Assembly (NCBI RefSeq): GCF_009864005.1
Contig: NZ_WEZQ01000009.1
Span: 1 to 64,000, forward strand
Length of the DNA stretch: 64,000 bases
Reading direction: 5' to 3'
Source of the DNA: Furfurilactobacillus milii
Lineage (GTDB): Bacteria; Bacillota; Bacilli; Lactobacillales; Lactobacillaceae
Below the pieces are notes generated by a model, which worked only from the letters and a program-made list of their open reading frames with translations, was not told where the DNA came from and made no database searches. Within the stretch, counting starts at the first letter, position 1; every line of letters begins with the position of its first letter. Position numbers and translations under genes: made by a program. This document shows, piece by piece, positions 1-7,735 of this stretch.

Positions 1-102
1 ACCAACGCCCCCTTAAAGTACTTAACTGGCAAACACCTTACCAAGTGATGCTGACTAATTTGTCAAAAAATTCGGATCAAATTTGCAATCTACCTTAAAA
101 GT

Positions 103-543
103 TTAATTATGACCGCGTTTGTCACTTGCAATAGATGCGGAAACAGCATACGCCAAGAGTGCAACCACTAGGCCAGTACCTAGATCTGTCAGTGTGTTGA
201 AGGGCAAGTGACTAACGCTGGTGTCGCCAGTTATTGGATTAAGAATTAGAGTGAATAAGAAAAAGAAGATGGCTAAATCAATCCCGGCAAACGCCGATCT
301 TAGAATGAGCCAACGGCGTGTCGTGTTTTGATTTTTAAGCGTGCCATTTGGATCTTGGCTGCGAATGAGCTTTCCAATTGAAACCCCGCCAAACATATAG
401 ATTAAAATAGTTAATAAAGCTAAGAGACTGGTGCCGTGGCTGAGATTACCAGACGACCAATCCAGTGCCAAACTGACTAGTGTGAAGGGAAGACTTAACA
501 CTGAGGCCCACAATAGTCCATTTAATAGACGATTGTTTAGCAT
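103..543 (-). CDS. Small integral membrane protein, function unknown
   Basis: I cannot assign a family with confidence. The 146-residue product has about four hydrophobic segments (roughly residues 5-27, 38-58, 78-104 and 117-140) and one hydrophilic loop rich in N, T and R around residues 60-76, so it should sit in the cytoplasmic membrane. Size and topology recall small DUF3021-type membrane proteins, but this is only an impression. The start has a poor ribosome binding site. A 15-codon ORF with a better site ends 6 nt upstream, so translation may be coupled. A palindrome at 621-638 lies in the presumed promoter region. Confidence 0.7.
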   Translation of the reverse strand: MLNNRLLNGLLWASVLSLPFTLVSLALDWSSGNLSHGTSLLALLTILIYMFGGVSIGKLIRSQDPNGTLKNQNTTRRWLILRSAFAGIDLAIFFFLFTLILNPITGDTSVSHLPFNTLTDLGTGLVVALLAYAVSASIASDKRGHN

Positions 544-549
544 TTGTGT

Positions 550-597
550 CTATGAGGATTTTTTAGGGTATACGAGGTATTGTAAAAGTTTTAGCAT
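550..597 (-). CDS. Possible 15-residue upstream ORF
   Basis: A short ORF, MLKLLQYLVYPKKSS, begins 9 nt after a GGGAG ribosome binding site and stops 6 nt before the start of the 146-residue membrane protein, which itself lacks a good site. This arrangement suits translational coupling. Nothing shows that the peptide itself has a function, and it may be a chance ORF. Confidence 0.3.
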   Translation of the reverse strand: MLKLLQYLVYPKKSS

Positions 598-620
598 GGT
601 CTACATCTCCCTTGTTTATT

Positions 621-638
621 TATTCTAATAATAGAATA
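621..638. promoter_or_regulatory. Palindromic operator-like site
   Basis: A perfect 7-4-7 palindrome, TATTCTA-ATAA-TAGAATA, lies upstream of the leftward membrane protein gene. The length and spacing are typical of an operator for a dimeric repressor. The regulator is not evident from the neighbours. Confidence 0.4.
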
Positions 639-799
639 AGCTTGTTGTCGATGATAAGAAAGCGTCCTGCTTTGACGACGTGTTGTGCCACGATTAAGGG
701 CATTTGATTCGCGCATATGTGAGCGGGCAAGTGTTATCAATACTTTTAAGTTAGAAGGTAAGTCACACGCATTGACTGATTTAACTAATTAAAGTGCAT

Positions 800-851
800 A
801 AAACAAACGGTCAGCTGGCTCGAATATTTGAGCCAGCTGACCGTTTGTTTT
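800..851. terminator. Perfect bidirectional hairpin
   Basis: Two arms of about 22 nt (AAAACAAACGGTCAGCTGGC and its extension) pair perfectly around the loop GAATATTT. It lies 10 nt after the stop of the leftward nucleotidyltransferase gene and has T-rich flanks in both directions, so it probably terminates that gene. Confidence 0.75.
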
Positions 852-861
852 GGGGGAATTG

Positions 862-1803
862 TTAAAGGATGGATGTGAGTGCTTTATTGTAGTCTTGGTC
901 AAAAGTTTGCAGTTGCTCACTGGTAGGTGCCTGAAAATGATTTCGATTGAGCAACGCTAAATATTGCTGAGAAAATTGATTTAAAAAGACATCGAGTGTC
1001 TGACCATCATTTAGACAATCAAAAAAGAGAAATAAAATCTCACCACACATTGTGTAACGCATCAGCGCAAAGTTTTGCTGAGCCTCATAACGGTTCAGTT
1101 TTCCTGCTAACAGTGTTAACTGAGTCTTGGCGTTGTATTGTTGTGTCAATCTTGGTCCACAAGTATGCTGTAACATTTGAAAATCGTCAAGTAGTAGCCG
1201 GCTAGAACATTTTTCGTTAGTGGCGCCCAGAAGCTGGTTTAACCGATTCAGTTCTGGATTATGGGTGGCCGTGTCAAAAACGGCCTGGTTACCCAGCTTA
1301 TGACCATTAATGAATGCAAACTGCATATTTAACTGTCCAATCAACCATAATTCCGTTTGATAGGCAGAAAAAGATTTTGCAGATTGCTGTGCCAAAACAT
1401 TGAGTAATCGGTGGTCGGTATTTATAAACGCATGCGAATAATCGTTCTTAGAAAATTGATTAATTCGTTTGTTAACCGATTCTTGATAATTAATGAGGCG
1501 AAGATTTCTGTCGTGAATAATGACATTTTCAAGCCAATAGCGTTTATCAAAAGCCTCGTTTGGTGATTGAGGTAGCGACGAGTCGTTTTCGTTGAAGTAG
1601 CTAACTTGAAAACGATGGTCTTGAAACGGGATATCAATTTGTGTTTCGTTATGATTTGGATTAAATACAAGTAGGTCAATGTCGCTATGTTTGCTCATTT
1701 CACCACGCGCAGTTGATCCGGTTAGGACAATTTCAGTTTCATTAGGACAATATGTTTGGCAAAAATGAGTAATTAACTGCTGTGTTGATTCTGGTAATGA
1801 CAT
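862..1803 (-). CDS. Nucleotidyltransferase-domain protein
   Basis: The N-terminus carries the polymerase-beta-type nucleotidyltransferase signature GSTARGEMSKHSDIDLLVF at about residues 29-47: the GS motif followed by the DxD pair that binds metal. The remaining ~260 residues look helical and I do not recognise them. Members of this superfamily transfer a nucleotide to small molecules (as in aminoglycoside adenylyltransferases) or to proteins; the substrate here cannot be told. The start is supported by TTGGAG 8 nt upstream. It is transcribed away from the MarR regulator at 1947, with 143 bp of shared upstream DNA. Confidence 0.75.
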   Translation of the reverse strand: MSLPESTQQLITHFCQTYCPNETEIVLTGSTARGEMSKHSDIDLLVFNPNHNETQIDIPFQDHRFQVSYFNENDSSLPQSPNEAFDKRYWLENVIIHDRNLRLINYQESVNKRINQFSKNDYSHAFINTDHRLLNVLAQQSAKSFSAYQTELWLIGQLNMQFAFINGHKLGNQAVFDTATHNPELNRLNQLLGATNEKCSSRLLLDDFQMLQHTCGPRLTQQYNAKTQLTLLAGKLNRYEAQQNFALMRYTMCGEILFLFFDCLNDGQTLDVFLNQFSQQYLALLNRNHFQAPTSEQLQTFDQDYNKALTSIL

Positions 1804-1946
1804 TTAATGGCTCCAATCTGGAAGCGTTTGTTTACCATATTTTTTCTTATAGGCCAGCAAAAAAGAAAATATTACGTCGATTTTTGTTTTAATCACAACA
1901 AAATACTGTATAATCTTCATAACAAACTAGTTAACAGGAGAAAAAT

Positions 1947-2399
1947 ATGGAGGATGTACTACGGTCTATCGGTAAAATTTCACGTGCACTAGATGCGATT
2001 TCTAATATTGATTTCCAGAACATCGATCTTACCAAAGGCCAGTATCTGTATCTTGTGAGAATCTGCGAAAATCCTGGCATCATTCAGGGGCGGTTGGCGG
2101 AACTCGTAATGGTGGATCGCACAACGGTGTCACAGGCGATAAAAAAGTTAGTTAACCACGGCTTCATTACGCGCCAACACAGCGAAACGAACCTTAAAAA
2201 CTATGAACTTTACCCAACGGAAAAAGGGACGGCCGTTTATCCACGACTCAAACGGGAAAATGCGTATTCGACTGACAAGGCCCTGCAAGGATTTTCAAAG
2301 GCAGAGGCCCAACAGTTGGTGGCTCTTTTAGAACGGATGACCGTTAACGTTAACGAAGACTGGAAGTCCGTCAAAGCGGGTGTCCCACGAGATTACTAA
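1947..2399 (+). CDS. MarR family transcriptional regulator
   Basis: A 150-residue winged-helix regulator of MarR type. The recognition helix region reads QGRLAELVMVDRTTVSQAIKKLVNHGF (about residues 48-74) and is followed by the wing with the conserved LTPTEKG-like element, here LYPTEKG. An AGGAG site lies 6 nt before the ATG, with a TATAAT-like -10 near 1910. The GNAT acetyltransferase at 2416 follows after 16 nt, so the two form an operon in which the acetyltransferase is a likely regulated target. The inducing ligand is unknown. Confidence 0.88.
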   Translation: MEDVLRSIGKISRALDAISNIDFQNIDLTKGQYLYLVRICENPGIIQGRLAELVMVDRTTVSQAIKKLVNHGFITRQHSETNLKNYELYPTEKGTAVYPRLKRENAYSTDKALQGFSKAEAQQLVALLERMTVNVNEDWKSVKAGVPRDY

Positions 2400-2415
2400 C
2401 AATCATGGAGGATTT

Positions 2416-2931
2416 ATGACAGTACAAATAACAGCAGTCACACCACAAGACGTAACAACGCTGCGTGAGGTCAGTTGTGCAACATTTCAGGATACGTTTG
2501 GCTCTGAAAATAGTGCGACGGATTTGCAAAACTATCTTGACTGTGCTTACTCGATTGATCAATTGTTGACAGAAATCAATAATCCGGAATCGTGGTTCTA
2601 CTTTATTAAAGTGGATCAGGCGGTTGCGGGTTATCTCAAATTAAATGTTGGCGAGGCACAAACGGAGAAAATGGGGGTAGATGCGCTAGAAATACAACGA
2701 ATTTACATCCTGCCAACGTTTAAGCGTCAAGGATTGGGCACACAATTATTCAATCAAGCGATTAGTACTGCCGAGGATTTGCACAAAAGTGCGCTCTGGC
2801 TGGGTGTTTGGGAACACAATGATGCAGCTCGCAAATTCTATCATAAAATCGGGTTCCAACCAGTCGGCGACCACGTATTCCAACTTGGCTCCTCTGTCCA
2901 GCGGGACCTGATCATGAAACGTCAGCTGTAA
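2416..2931 (+). CDS. GNAT family N-acetyltransferase
   Basis: A 171-residue acetyltransferase. Motif A for acetyl-CoA binding is seen as IYILPTFKRQGLGTQLF (R/QxxGxG/A type), and motif B includes the W..N..A..FY.K.GF stretch near the C-terminus (NDAARKFYHKIGF). I chose the ATG at 2416 because it follows TGGAGG by 6 nt; an in-frame ATG 36 nt upstream lies inside the MarR gene. GNAT enzymes acetylate amines of small molecules or proteins; the substrate is unknown. It is co-transcribed with the MarR gene. Confidence 0.88.
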   Translation: MTVQITAVTPQDVTTLREVSCATFQDTFGSENSATDLQNYLDCAYSIDQLLTEINNPESWFYFIKVDQAVAGYLKLNVGEAQTEKMGVDALEIQRIYILPTFKRQGLGTQLFNQAISTAEDLHKSALWLGVWEHNDAARKFYHKIGFQPVGDHVFQLGSSVQRDLIMKRQL

Positions 2932-2937
2932 CCCAAG

Positions 2938-3219
2938 CTAGGCGAGATCTTCTGGGTCAATTTCTAGGGTTGGCCAATGGGACAGGGTCGATAAATCCGT
3001 ATCATAGGGCACACTGTAAACCATATAGTAATGACCTGGCTTCTGTTTACGAAGGTGAGCGAGCTGCTGTTGGGCTTGTTGAACGTCTGTCGTGACATAA
3101 AGCAAACCTACCACGCCGACCTTTTGACCGTCTGGATTTGTTTCGGTCCAACCGCCCAGAATTACTTTTAACGGTGCTTTGCCGGATAAGCCAAGTTGAA
3201 TTAGTTCTTCATCGTTCAT
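2938..3219 (-). CDS. Hypothetical 93-residue protein
   Basis: No family recognised. The protein is acidic, with no signal peptide or membrane segment. A central part (about residues 40-75) could form a beta-helix-beta unit with the QQAQQQLAHLRKQKPGHYYMVYSV stretch split across it. It lies 40 nt downstream of the metallophosphoesterase gene on the same strand and has its own AAGGCGG ribosome binding site, so the two probably form an operon. Its 3' end faces the GNAT gene with only 6 nt between stops. Confidence 0.65.
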   Translation of the reverse strand: MNDEELIQLGLSGKAPLKVILGGWTETNPDGQKVGVVGLLYVTTDVQQAQQQLAHLRKQKPGHYYMVYSVPYDTDLSTLSHWPTLEIDPEDLA

Positions 3220-3259
3220 AATTGTGGCCGCCTTTCATCAAAAAAAGTTTTAAATCTGT

Positions 3260-4165
3260 TTAATGGTCACCTTTACCTGGCATATCATCAGCATTGTCCT
3301 GGTTTTCAGGAGTCGGTAAACTGTTTAGAAATTCAATGGCTTGCTCACGATAGTGATGTTCCGCATTGACTTTAGTTAGGGTAGCGGCATCATGCGTTGA
3401 GGCGTGCCCGGTAAACATCAGTTTTTGATATAAATCGACGTATGGAAAGTGCAAGTCTTTGGCACGCTGCAGTTCGCCGTCCATATCATACGGGACACGG
3501 CGAAAATCAACATCTTCAATGCCTTTTTCTGAAATTGTGAGTAATAGGTAACTGGCTGCACGATTGGCTAACAGTTTATCGCGGGTAAACCAGATTTGGC
3601 CGATGGAACCGGGATTCAACACCATCTGACCGTTAGATGTATATCGCCAAACGGGTGTATGTGTGTGCGCGTAAAGGGCCACATCTGCGTCATGGTTATT
3701 TTCGGTGAGAACGTCAAAGTTTGTTTGGGTCTCAGTGGGAAATAGCGAGTGGCCATGATTCTTAGTCGGAAGATTATGTGACATCGTGAAAACAAGATTA
3801 TCAATAACTTTTCGGCCGGTCATGGGCAGGCTTCGTAATTGGGCTTCTCGTTGAGGTGTGTAACGAGCGTGCTCATACTGGGCCAAAATGGTGAAGTAAA
3901 CATCGGTGGGGTCATCAAAGTTCACACCTTTTTTCGGTTTGCCCATGATAAAGTTGTAGTCACTTTCCCAGTTGCCCATGAGGTATTGGGTGGCGCCAAC
4001 CTGTTCCAATAAGTCATAGCATTCTGCTGATGTCGCACCGCCAAGCGCAATATCGCCCAGTGACCACACTTCATCGACACCGTGCTTTTTTGCGTCACTG
4101 AGGGCAGCGCTCAACGCCGATGCATTGCCATGACTGTCCGATAACACTGCAATTCGATAATCCAT
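3260..4165 (-). CDS. Calcineurin-like metallophosphoesterase
   Basis: The 301-residue protein has the ordered metal-ligand motifs of the family: DSHGN at residues 9-13, GDIALGG, GNWE in the place of GNHD, a histidine in SHNLPT, and HTHTP followed by LNPGSIG. It therefore binds two metal ions and should hydrolyse phosphoesters in the cytoplasm; the relatives nearest in layout are YfcE/MJ0936-like phosphodiesterases. The substrate is unknown. The start follows GGAGG by 7 nt. About 60 residues at the C-terminus extend beyond the usual catalytic fold. The divergent nucleoside phosphorylase shares its upstream region. Confidence 0.85.
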   Translation of the reverse strand: MDYRIAVLSDSHGNASALSAALSDAKKHGVDEVWSLGDIALGGATSAECYDLLEQVGATQYLMGNWESDYNFIMGKPKKGVNFDDPTDVYFTILAQYEHARYTPQREAQLRSLPMTGRKVIDNLVFTMSHNLPTKNHGHSLFPTETQTNFDVLTENNHDADVALYAHTHTPVWRYTSNGQMVLNPGSIGQIWFTRDKLLANRAASYLLLTISEKGIEDVDFRRVPYDMDGELQRAKDLHFPYVDLYQKLMFTGHASTHDAATLTKVNAEHHYREQAIEFLNSLPTPENQDNADDMPGKGDH

Positions 4166-4341
4166 GTTGTACCTCCGTCTCTTTTCAAATCACCGATTGG
4201 TGAGTGCCTGTTGAACCTTTACACTCTGCCTTTAGTTTACTGACCGTTTGCAAACTTGCAATCAAAATGTTGCAACGAGGTAGACGAATAATCAAGTTAA
4301 GTGTAATTTTGACATTAAAATTTGATGAGGGGATGAGGACG

Positions 4342-5112
4342 ATGACAGAATCACCATTATTTAACTTTGATACAAACCAGGTGGGCGTCACCGATCCGCA
4401 TGAAGACCCTGAAATCATTGCGGAAACGAAGTGTCTATTTGCATTTGTCGAAACCGCAGACTTGGTAACGTTTTTACAGCCATATCATCCGGTTGAGGTG
4501 GGGACGTTTAGCTGTATTACCAGAGAATTCCCGATTTTACGCATTGAGGTTGAGGGTCAACCATTGACAGTGATGCAGGCGCCACTTGGAGCTCCCGCTG
4601 CGACGCAGATTTTGGATTATTTGATTGGGCACGGTGTTAAACAAATTATCAGTATGGGCAGTTGTGGTGTGTTAACCGATCATGCAGAGGGCGCCTTCTT
4701 GTTGCCAATGAATGCGTTGCGCGATGAAGGCACTTCCTACCATTATCTACCGGCAGAAACGACGGTAACGCTGAACCCAGCGATGCAGCAGGCGATTGAG
4801 ACAACTATCAGCCAGCACCATGAGACGATTACCCGCGTGAACACGTGGACGACAGACGGTTATTTCCGGGAAACTGAAAAGTTGGTCGACCGATATCGCG
4901 CCGCAGGTTACCAAACGGTGGAAATGGAATGTGCTGCGTTGGCCGCTTGCGCCCAGTTTCGTGGTGTCGATTTTGGTCAGTTTTTCTTTACGGCTGATTC
5001 GTTAGCGCACGCAAATGCCTATGATAAACGTGATTGGGGCCGTTCGGCTCGACAAACGGCGCTAAGTCTGGGATTAGCGACATTATTAGCGCTGCCTAAT
5101 TCATTAAATTAG
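4342..5112 (+). CDS. Nucleoside phosphorylase (PNP/UDP family)
   Basis: The 256-residue protein belongs to the purine/uridine phosphorylase fold: a GSCGVLTD-like phosphate and ribose segment around residues 108-115 and the VEMECAALAA motif, in which the Met-Glu pair contacts ribose. It should split a nucleoside with phosphate to base and ribose-1-phosphate for salvage; base preference cannot be told. I chose the ATG at 4342, preceded by GAGG elements; ATGs at 4333 and 4204 are in frame, but one is too close to the ribosome site and the other has none. It is divergent from the phosphoesterase gene and apparently monocistronic. Confidence 0.8.
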   Translation: MTESPLFNFDTNQVGVTDPHEDPEIIAETKCLFAFVETADLVTFLQPYHPVEVGTFSCITREFPILRIEVEGQPLTVMQAPLGAPAATQILDYLIGHGVKQIISMGSCGVLTDHAEGAFLLPMNALRDEGTSYHYLPAETTVTLNPAMQQAIETTISQHHETITRVNTWTTDGYFRETEKLVDRYRAAGYQTVEMECAALAACAQFRGVDFGQFFFTADSLAHANAYDKRDWGRSARQTALSLGLATLLALPNSLN

Positions 5113-5238
5113 CGGACATGCATAAACTGATTGCGCGATATTGAAATTAATAAGAATTTCGGAGGTCACCATCTATGGGGTGTGACAAACGTAAGACTGC
5201 ACTTTGCTGAGATGTTAAGTAAAGTGGAGGACAATTAA

Positions 5239-5649
5239 ATGATTAATATTAAAACCGTTTCGACGATGGACGAACAGGCTGTTTTAACGCTGTATAAAGC
5301 GAACGGGTGGATTGCTTATACGCAAAATCCGCAAGCACTGATGACTGCGATTGCGCATTCAGTCAACCTTGCGGCGTTTGATGGCGAAAAGCTCGTGGGG
5401 TTGCTGCGGTATGTGACCGATGAGGTGTCGATTGCCTTTATTCAAGATATTTTGATACTGCCCGAATACCAACGACAGGGGATCGGCCGACAGTTGATGA
5501 TGACAGCGATGGCGCGACTGAAGAATATCGGGCAGGTCCATTTGCTGACTGAAAACGAGCCGAAGACTGTTGGGTTTTATACCGCAGTTGGTTTTCGTAA
5601 TGCGGCTGATGCAAATTTGGTCACGTTTACGATGGAGAATCGGTATTAA
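5239..5649 (+). CDS. GNAT family N-acetyltransferase
   Basis: A compact 136-residue acetyltransferase with motif A ILPEYQRQGIGRQLM at about residues 74-88 and a C-terminal GFYTAVGFRNA element. The short length is usual for single-domain GNATs. GTGGAGG precedes the ATG. A tiny ORF (5175-5210, 11 codons, after GGAGG) lies between the phosphorylase gene and this one and is discussed as a rejected feature. Substrate unknown. Confidence 0.85.
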   Translation: MINIKTVSTMDEQAVLTLYKANGWIAYTQNPQALMTAIAHSVNLAAFDGEKLVGLLRYVTDEVSIAFIQDILILPEYQRQGIGRQLMMTAMARLKNIGQVHLLTENEPKTVGFYTAVGFRNAADANLVTFTMENRY

Positions 5650-5731
5650 CTTTTGAAAAAGTTTCACCGTTGTTTACAGAGGGAAAATGATGATAATTTG
5701 GATTTATAAATTATAAAATATTAAGCGAGTA

Positions 5732-5768
5732 AAAAGCGGGGCAGTCACGATGTGTGGCTGTCCCGTTT
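5732..5768 (-). terminator. Leftward terminator hairpin
   Basis: Read on the minus strand, GGGACAGCCAC pairs with GTGACTGCCCC (two G-T pairs) and is followed by TTTTT. It has no T-run in the plus direction. It would end leftward transcripts from the SDR gene at 6034-6840. Confidence 0.55.
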
Positions 5769-5888
5769 CACTGTAGATGGGCCTTAGGGTTTAAAATTTT
5801 AACGGACATGATATAACGCAATGTTAAGAGAACATCATGGTAATGACATCCCCTGCGATCCGCAAAAGCAGTGGTGGAAACGACAAAA

Positions 5889-5932
5889 GAGCAATCGTCA
5901 CCTTATCAAAGATAAGACGACTGCTTTTTTTT
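5889..5932 (+). terminator. Rightward terminator
   Basis: AGCAATCGTC plus TTATC pair with GATAA plus GACGACTGCT, followed by eight T. It ends rightward transcripts. Since it lies about 240 nt after the acetyltransferase stop, the interval 5770-5890 is either a long 3' UTR or an independent small transcript. I see no convincing gene in 5650-6033 otherwise. Confidence 0.65.
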
Positions 5933-6033
5933 ATGGCTCAATTTTGATGAGGTTTCTGTACCGTTTTCGTTAGGGTTTCATGGTGTTTTGTTTAAGTTAT
6001 AAATCCTTTAACATCAACACTTTAACGCATGTT

Positions 6034-6840
6034 TTATAGTCCGCCACTTACCATGCGGTCAAACATTCGGTAAGAAAGCTTCCGGGCGGCAATGACCATC
6101 CACTTGTCGTGCATTATGGCTTGATAACGCGTTTTAGGATGTTTGATTTGAGCAACTTTGAGCATTAAAGCGCCGATTTGATCCGCCGTTTCTAGCCCGG
6201 TCGGGGTGGAATTGGTAAACGCATCGACCATCTTACGATATGCTGAGTTAGCAGGTGTAGCCGCGACGAGGTGATCCGCGGAAATTTTCAGCCAGTTAGT
6301 ATTGGTACCACCGGGTTCGGTGATGACAACGTCGATGCCGAACTGTTTGACCTCTAAACGGAGTGAATCACTGAGCGCCTCAAAAGCGTGTTTGGAAGCA
6401 AAGTACCAGCCACCAAGTGGTGCATAAATTTGACCAACAATGGAGGAGTTGTTGATGATCCGGCCAGAATGTTGAGCGCGCATCGTTGGCAATACCAGTT
6501 GGGTCAGGTTCATGGCGCCAAAAACATTCACATCGAATTGTTGCTTGGCTTCTGCAGGGGAGACGTCTTCCAGCGCGCCAAAAGAGCCATAGCCAGCGTT
6601 ATTAATTAGGATGTCAATCCGACCAGCGTCTTTTAGTACCTGATCGACAAAAGCCTGGTTAGATTGGGGGTCGGTGACGTCCAAACGAAAGGTGTGGATA
6701 CCTAATTTGGACAAGTGCGCCATTTTTTCAATGCGGCGGGCGCCGGCGTAAACGGTATAACCAGCTTCAGAAAATTGTTTGGCCGCCGATTCACCCATGC
6801 CTGAGGATGCACCAGTAATGATCACAACGGGTTTAGTCAT
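6034..6840 (-). CDS. SDR family oxidoreductase
   Basis: A classical short-chain dehydrogenase/reductase of 268 residues. It shows the cofactor motif GASSGMG (residues 10-16), NNAG at about 84-87, the catalytic Ser in NNSSIVG and the YFASK active-site pair near residue 147, so it should be an active NAD(P)-dependent reductase. AAGGAG lies 8 nt before the ATG. The promoter reads TTGACA - 17 nt - TATATT (6947-6952 and 6924-6929, minus strand), and the spacer is itself a TetR-type operator. It is divergent from, and very likely repressed by, the TetR protein at 7014. Substrate unknown. Confidence 0.88.
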   Translation of the reverse strand: MTKPVVIITGASSGMGESAAKQFSEAGYTVYAGARRIEKMAHLSKLGIHTFRLDVTDPQSNQAFVDQVLKDAGRIDILINNAGYGSFGALEDVSPAEAKQQFDVNVFGAMNLTQLVLPTMRAQHSGRIINNSSIVGQIYAPLGGWYFASKHAFEALSDSLRLEVKQFGIDVVITEPGGTNTNWLKISADHLVAATPANSAYRKMVDAFTNSTPTGLETADQIGALMLKVAQIKHPKTRYQAIMHDKWMVIAARKLSYRMFDRMVSGGL

Positions 6841-6856
6841 GTTAATAATCTCCTTT

Positions 6857-7007
6857 AAGGAATATAAATTCTTTTATTAAGCAAAAAAATAAATGAGTAA
6901 CTGGATTTAATTGAACGTGTTTTAATATAAAAGAATTTTTATTCTTTGTCAATCGTTTATCTAAAAAGACTTTTTATCTTGACCAGGATTCTAAATTCCT
7001 TTATAGT
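6857..7007. promoter_or_regulatory. Divergent promoters with three matching operators
   Basis: Three copies of a 7-4-7 inverted repeat occur: AAGGAAT-ATAA-ATTCTTT (6857-6874), AAAGAAT-TTTT-ATTCTTT (6930-6947) and CAGGATT-CTAA-ATTCCTT (6984-7001). The second fills the 17-nt spacer of the leftward SDR promoter. The third fills the spacer of the rightward promoter TTGACC - 17 nt - TATAGT (6979-6984, 7002-7007). The first lies in the SDR leader just before its ribosome binding site. This is a textbook layout for repression of both genes by the TetR protein. Confidence 0.75.
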
Positions 7008-7013
7008 GGCAAC

Positions 7014-7598
7014 ATGAGAGAAAAAGATGAAAACCGTCGACAGCATATCCTCGACGTGACGACAAAAATGATTATTTCAGAGGGTATAAGCGGCGTGACA
7101 CTAACCAAAGTAGCGAAAGCGGCAGGCATTTCGCAATCTAATATTTATATCTACTTTAAGGACAAGGCAGATATCGTTAAGCAAACCTTTTTAAGCCGTA
7201 AACAGATCATTGGTGACTATTTAATGTCTCATTATTCACCAAAGGGCAGTGCTATTGAAAACCTAACGTTGTTTGCACGGGCACTTTATCAGTTTGCTAT
7301 CGAGGATCCTGATGACATGGCGCTTATTCAACAGTTTAATGCGTCGCCTGTGCTCGCAACGTTAGATCTATCACAGGAAGAAGCCGAACTAAACTTTGAC
7401 CAGATCTTCAAAGAGCTAAAGCAGGGCGTTGAAGACGGCGAACTACGTGAGATGGACCCTGACGTTATTTTGACCATGGGATTTGTCACGATTACGACGT
7501 ATGCACAACGGGTGGCTGCCAAAACGATTGATCCTGTTACGACGCCTTTGAGTGCTGTCATCGATATGATTATTGCAGCAAGCAGAAAGCCGGCCTGA
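7014..7598 (+). CDS. TetR family repressor
   Basis: The 194-residue protein has an N-terminal helix-turn-helix of TetR type: HILDVTTKMIISEGISGVTLTKV followed by AKAAGISQSNIYIYFKDK (about residues 10-51). The rest is the helical ligand-binding and dimerisation domain. The promoter places the transcript start at about the A of the ATG and no ribosome binding site is seen, so the mRNA is probably leaderless. The operators in the intergenic region indicate that it represses itself and the SDR gene. Ligand unknown. Confidence 0.85.
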   Translation: MREKDENRRQHILDVTTKMIISEGISGVTLTKVAKAAGISQSNIYIYFKDKADIVKQTFLSRKQIIGDYLMSHYSPKGSAIENLTLFARALYQFAIEDPDDMALIQQFNASPVLATLDLSQEEAELNFDQIFKELKQGVEDGELREMDPDVILTMGFVTITTYAQRVAAKTIDPVTTPLSAVIDMIIAASRKPA

Positions 7599-7735
7599 AT
7601 TTGCAAACGGACTTGAAGCAAATGTGGTCGACTTTGAATGATCAGTATATTGAATTGTTGGGTGCCGGTGGTGAGCAAGCGTTGCGAACTTTACTGAATG
7701 CTGATTTCAATGTCCTTAAAGCTAACAAAGGCTAA
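7598..7735 (+). pseudogene. Coding-like C-terminal gene remnant
   Basis: Directly after the TetR stop, an open frame (+2 relative to tetR) reads as a plausible protein tail containing QTDLKQMWSTLNDQYIELLG and ending LKANKG before TAA. It has no start codon or ribosome binding site, and its sense composition looks like real coding sequence. The helical character recalls the C-terminal dimerisation helix of MarR-like regulators, but that is a guess. It ends exactly where the next, leftward gene ends, so it is probably the relic of a gene cut by rearrangement. Confidence 0.4.

Noticed and set aside
1-102. Left edge of the window
   Set aside because: No ORF, hairpin or motif that I can support; it may be the intergenic end of a gene outside the window.
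5175-5210. 11-codon ORF (MGCDKRKTALC) after GGAGG, before the acetyltransferase
   Set aside because: It has two Cys codons and a good ribosome site, but no terminator or alternative hairpin lies between it and the next gene, so the leader-peptide idea is not supported.
5836-5949. ORF of about 35 codons between the two terminators
   Set aside because: It reads straight through the strong rightward terminator hairpin and has no ribosome site.
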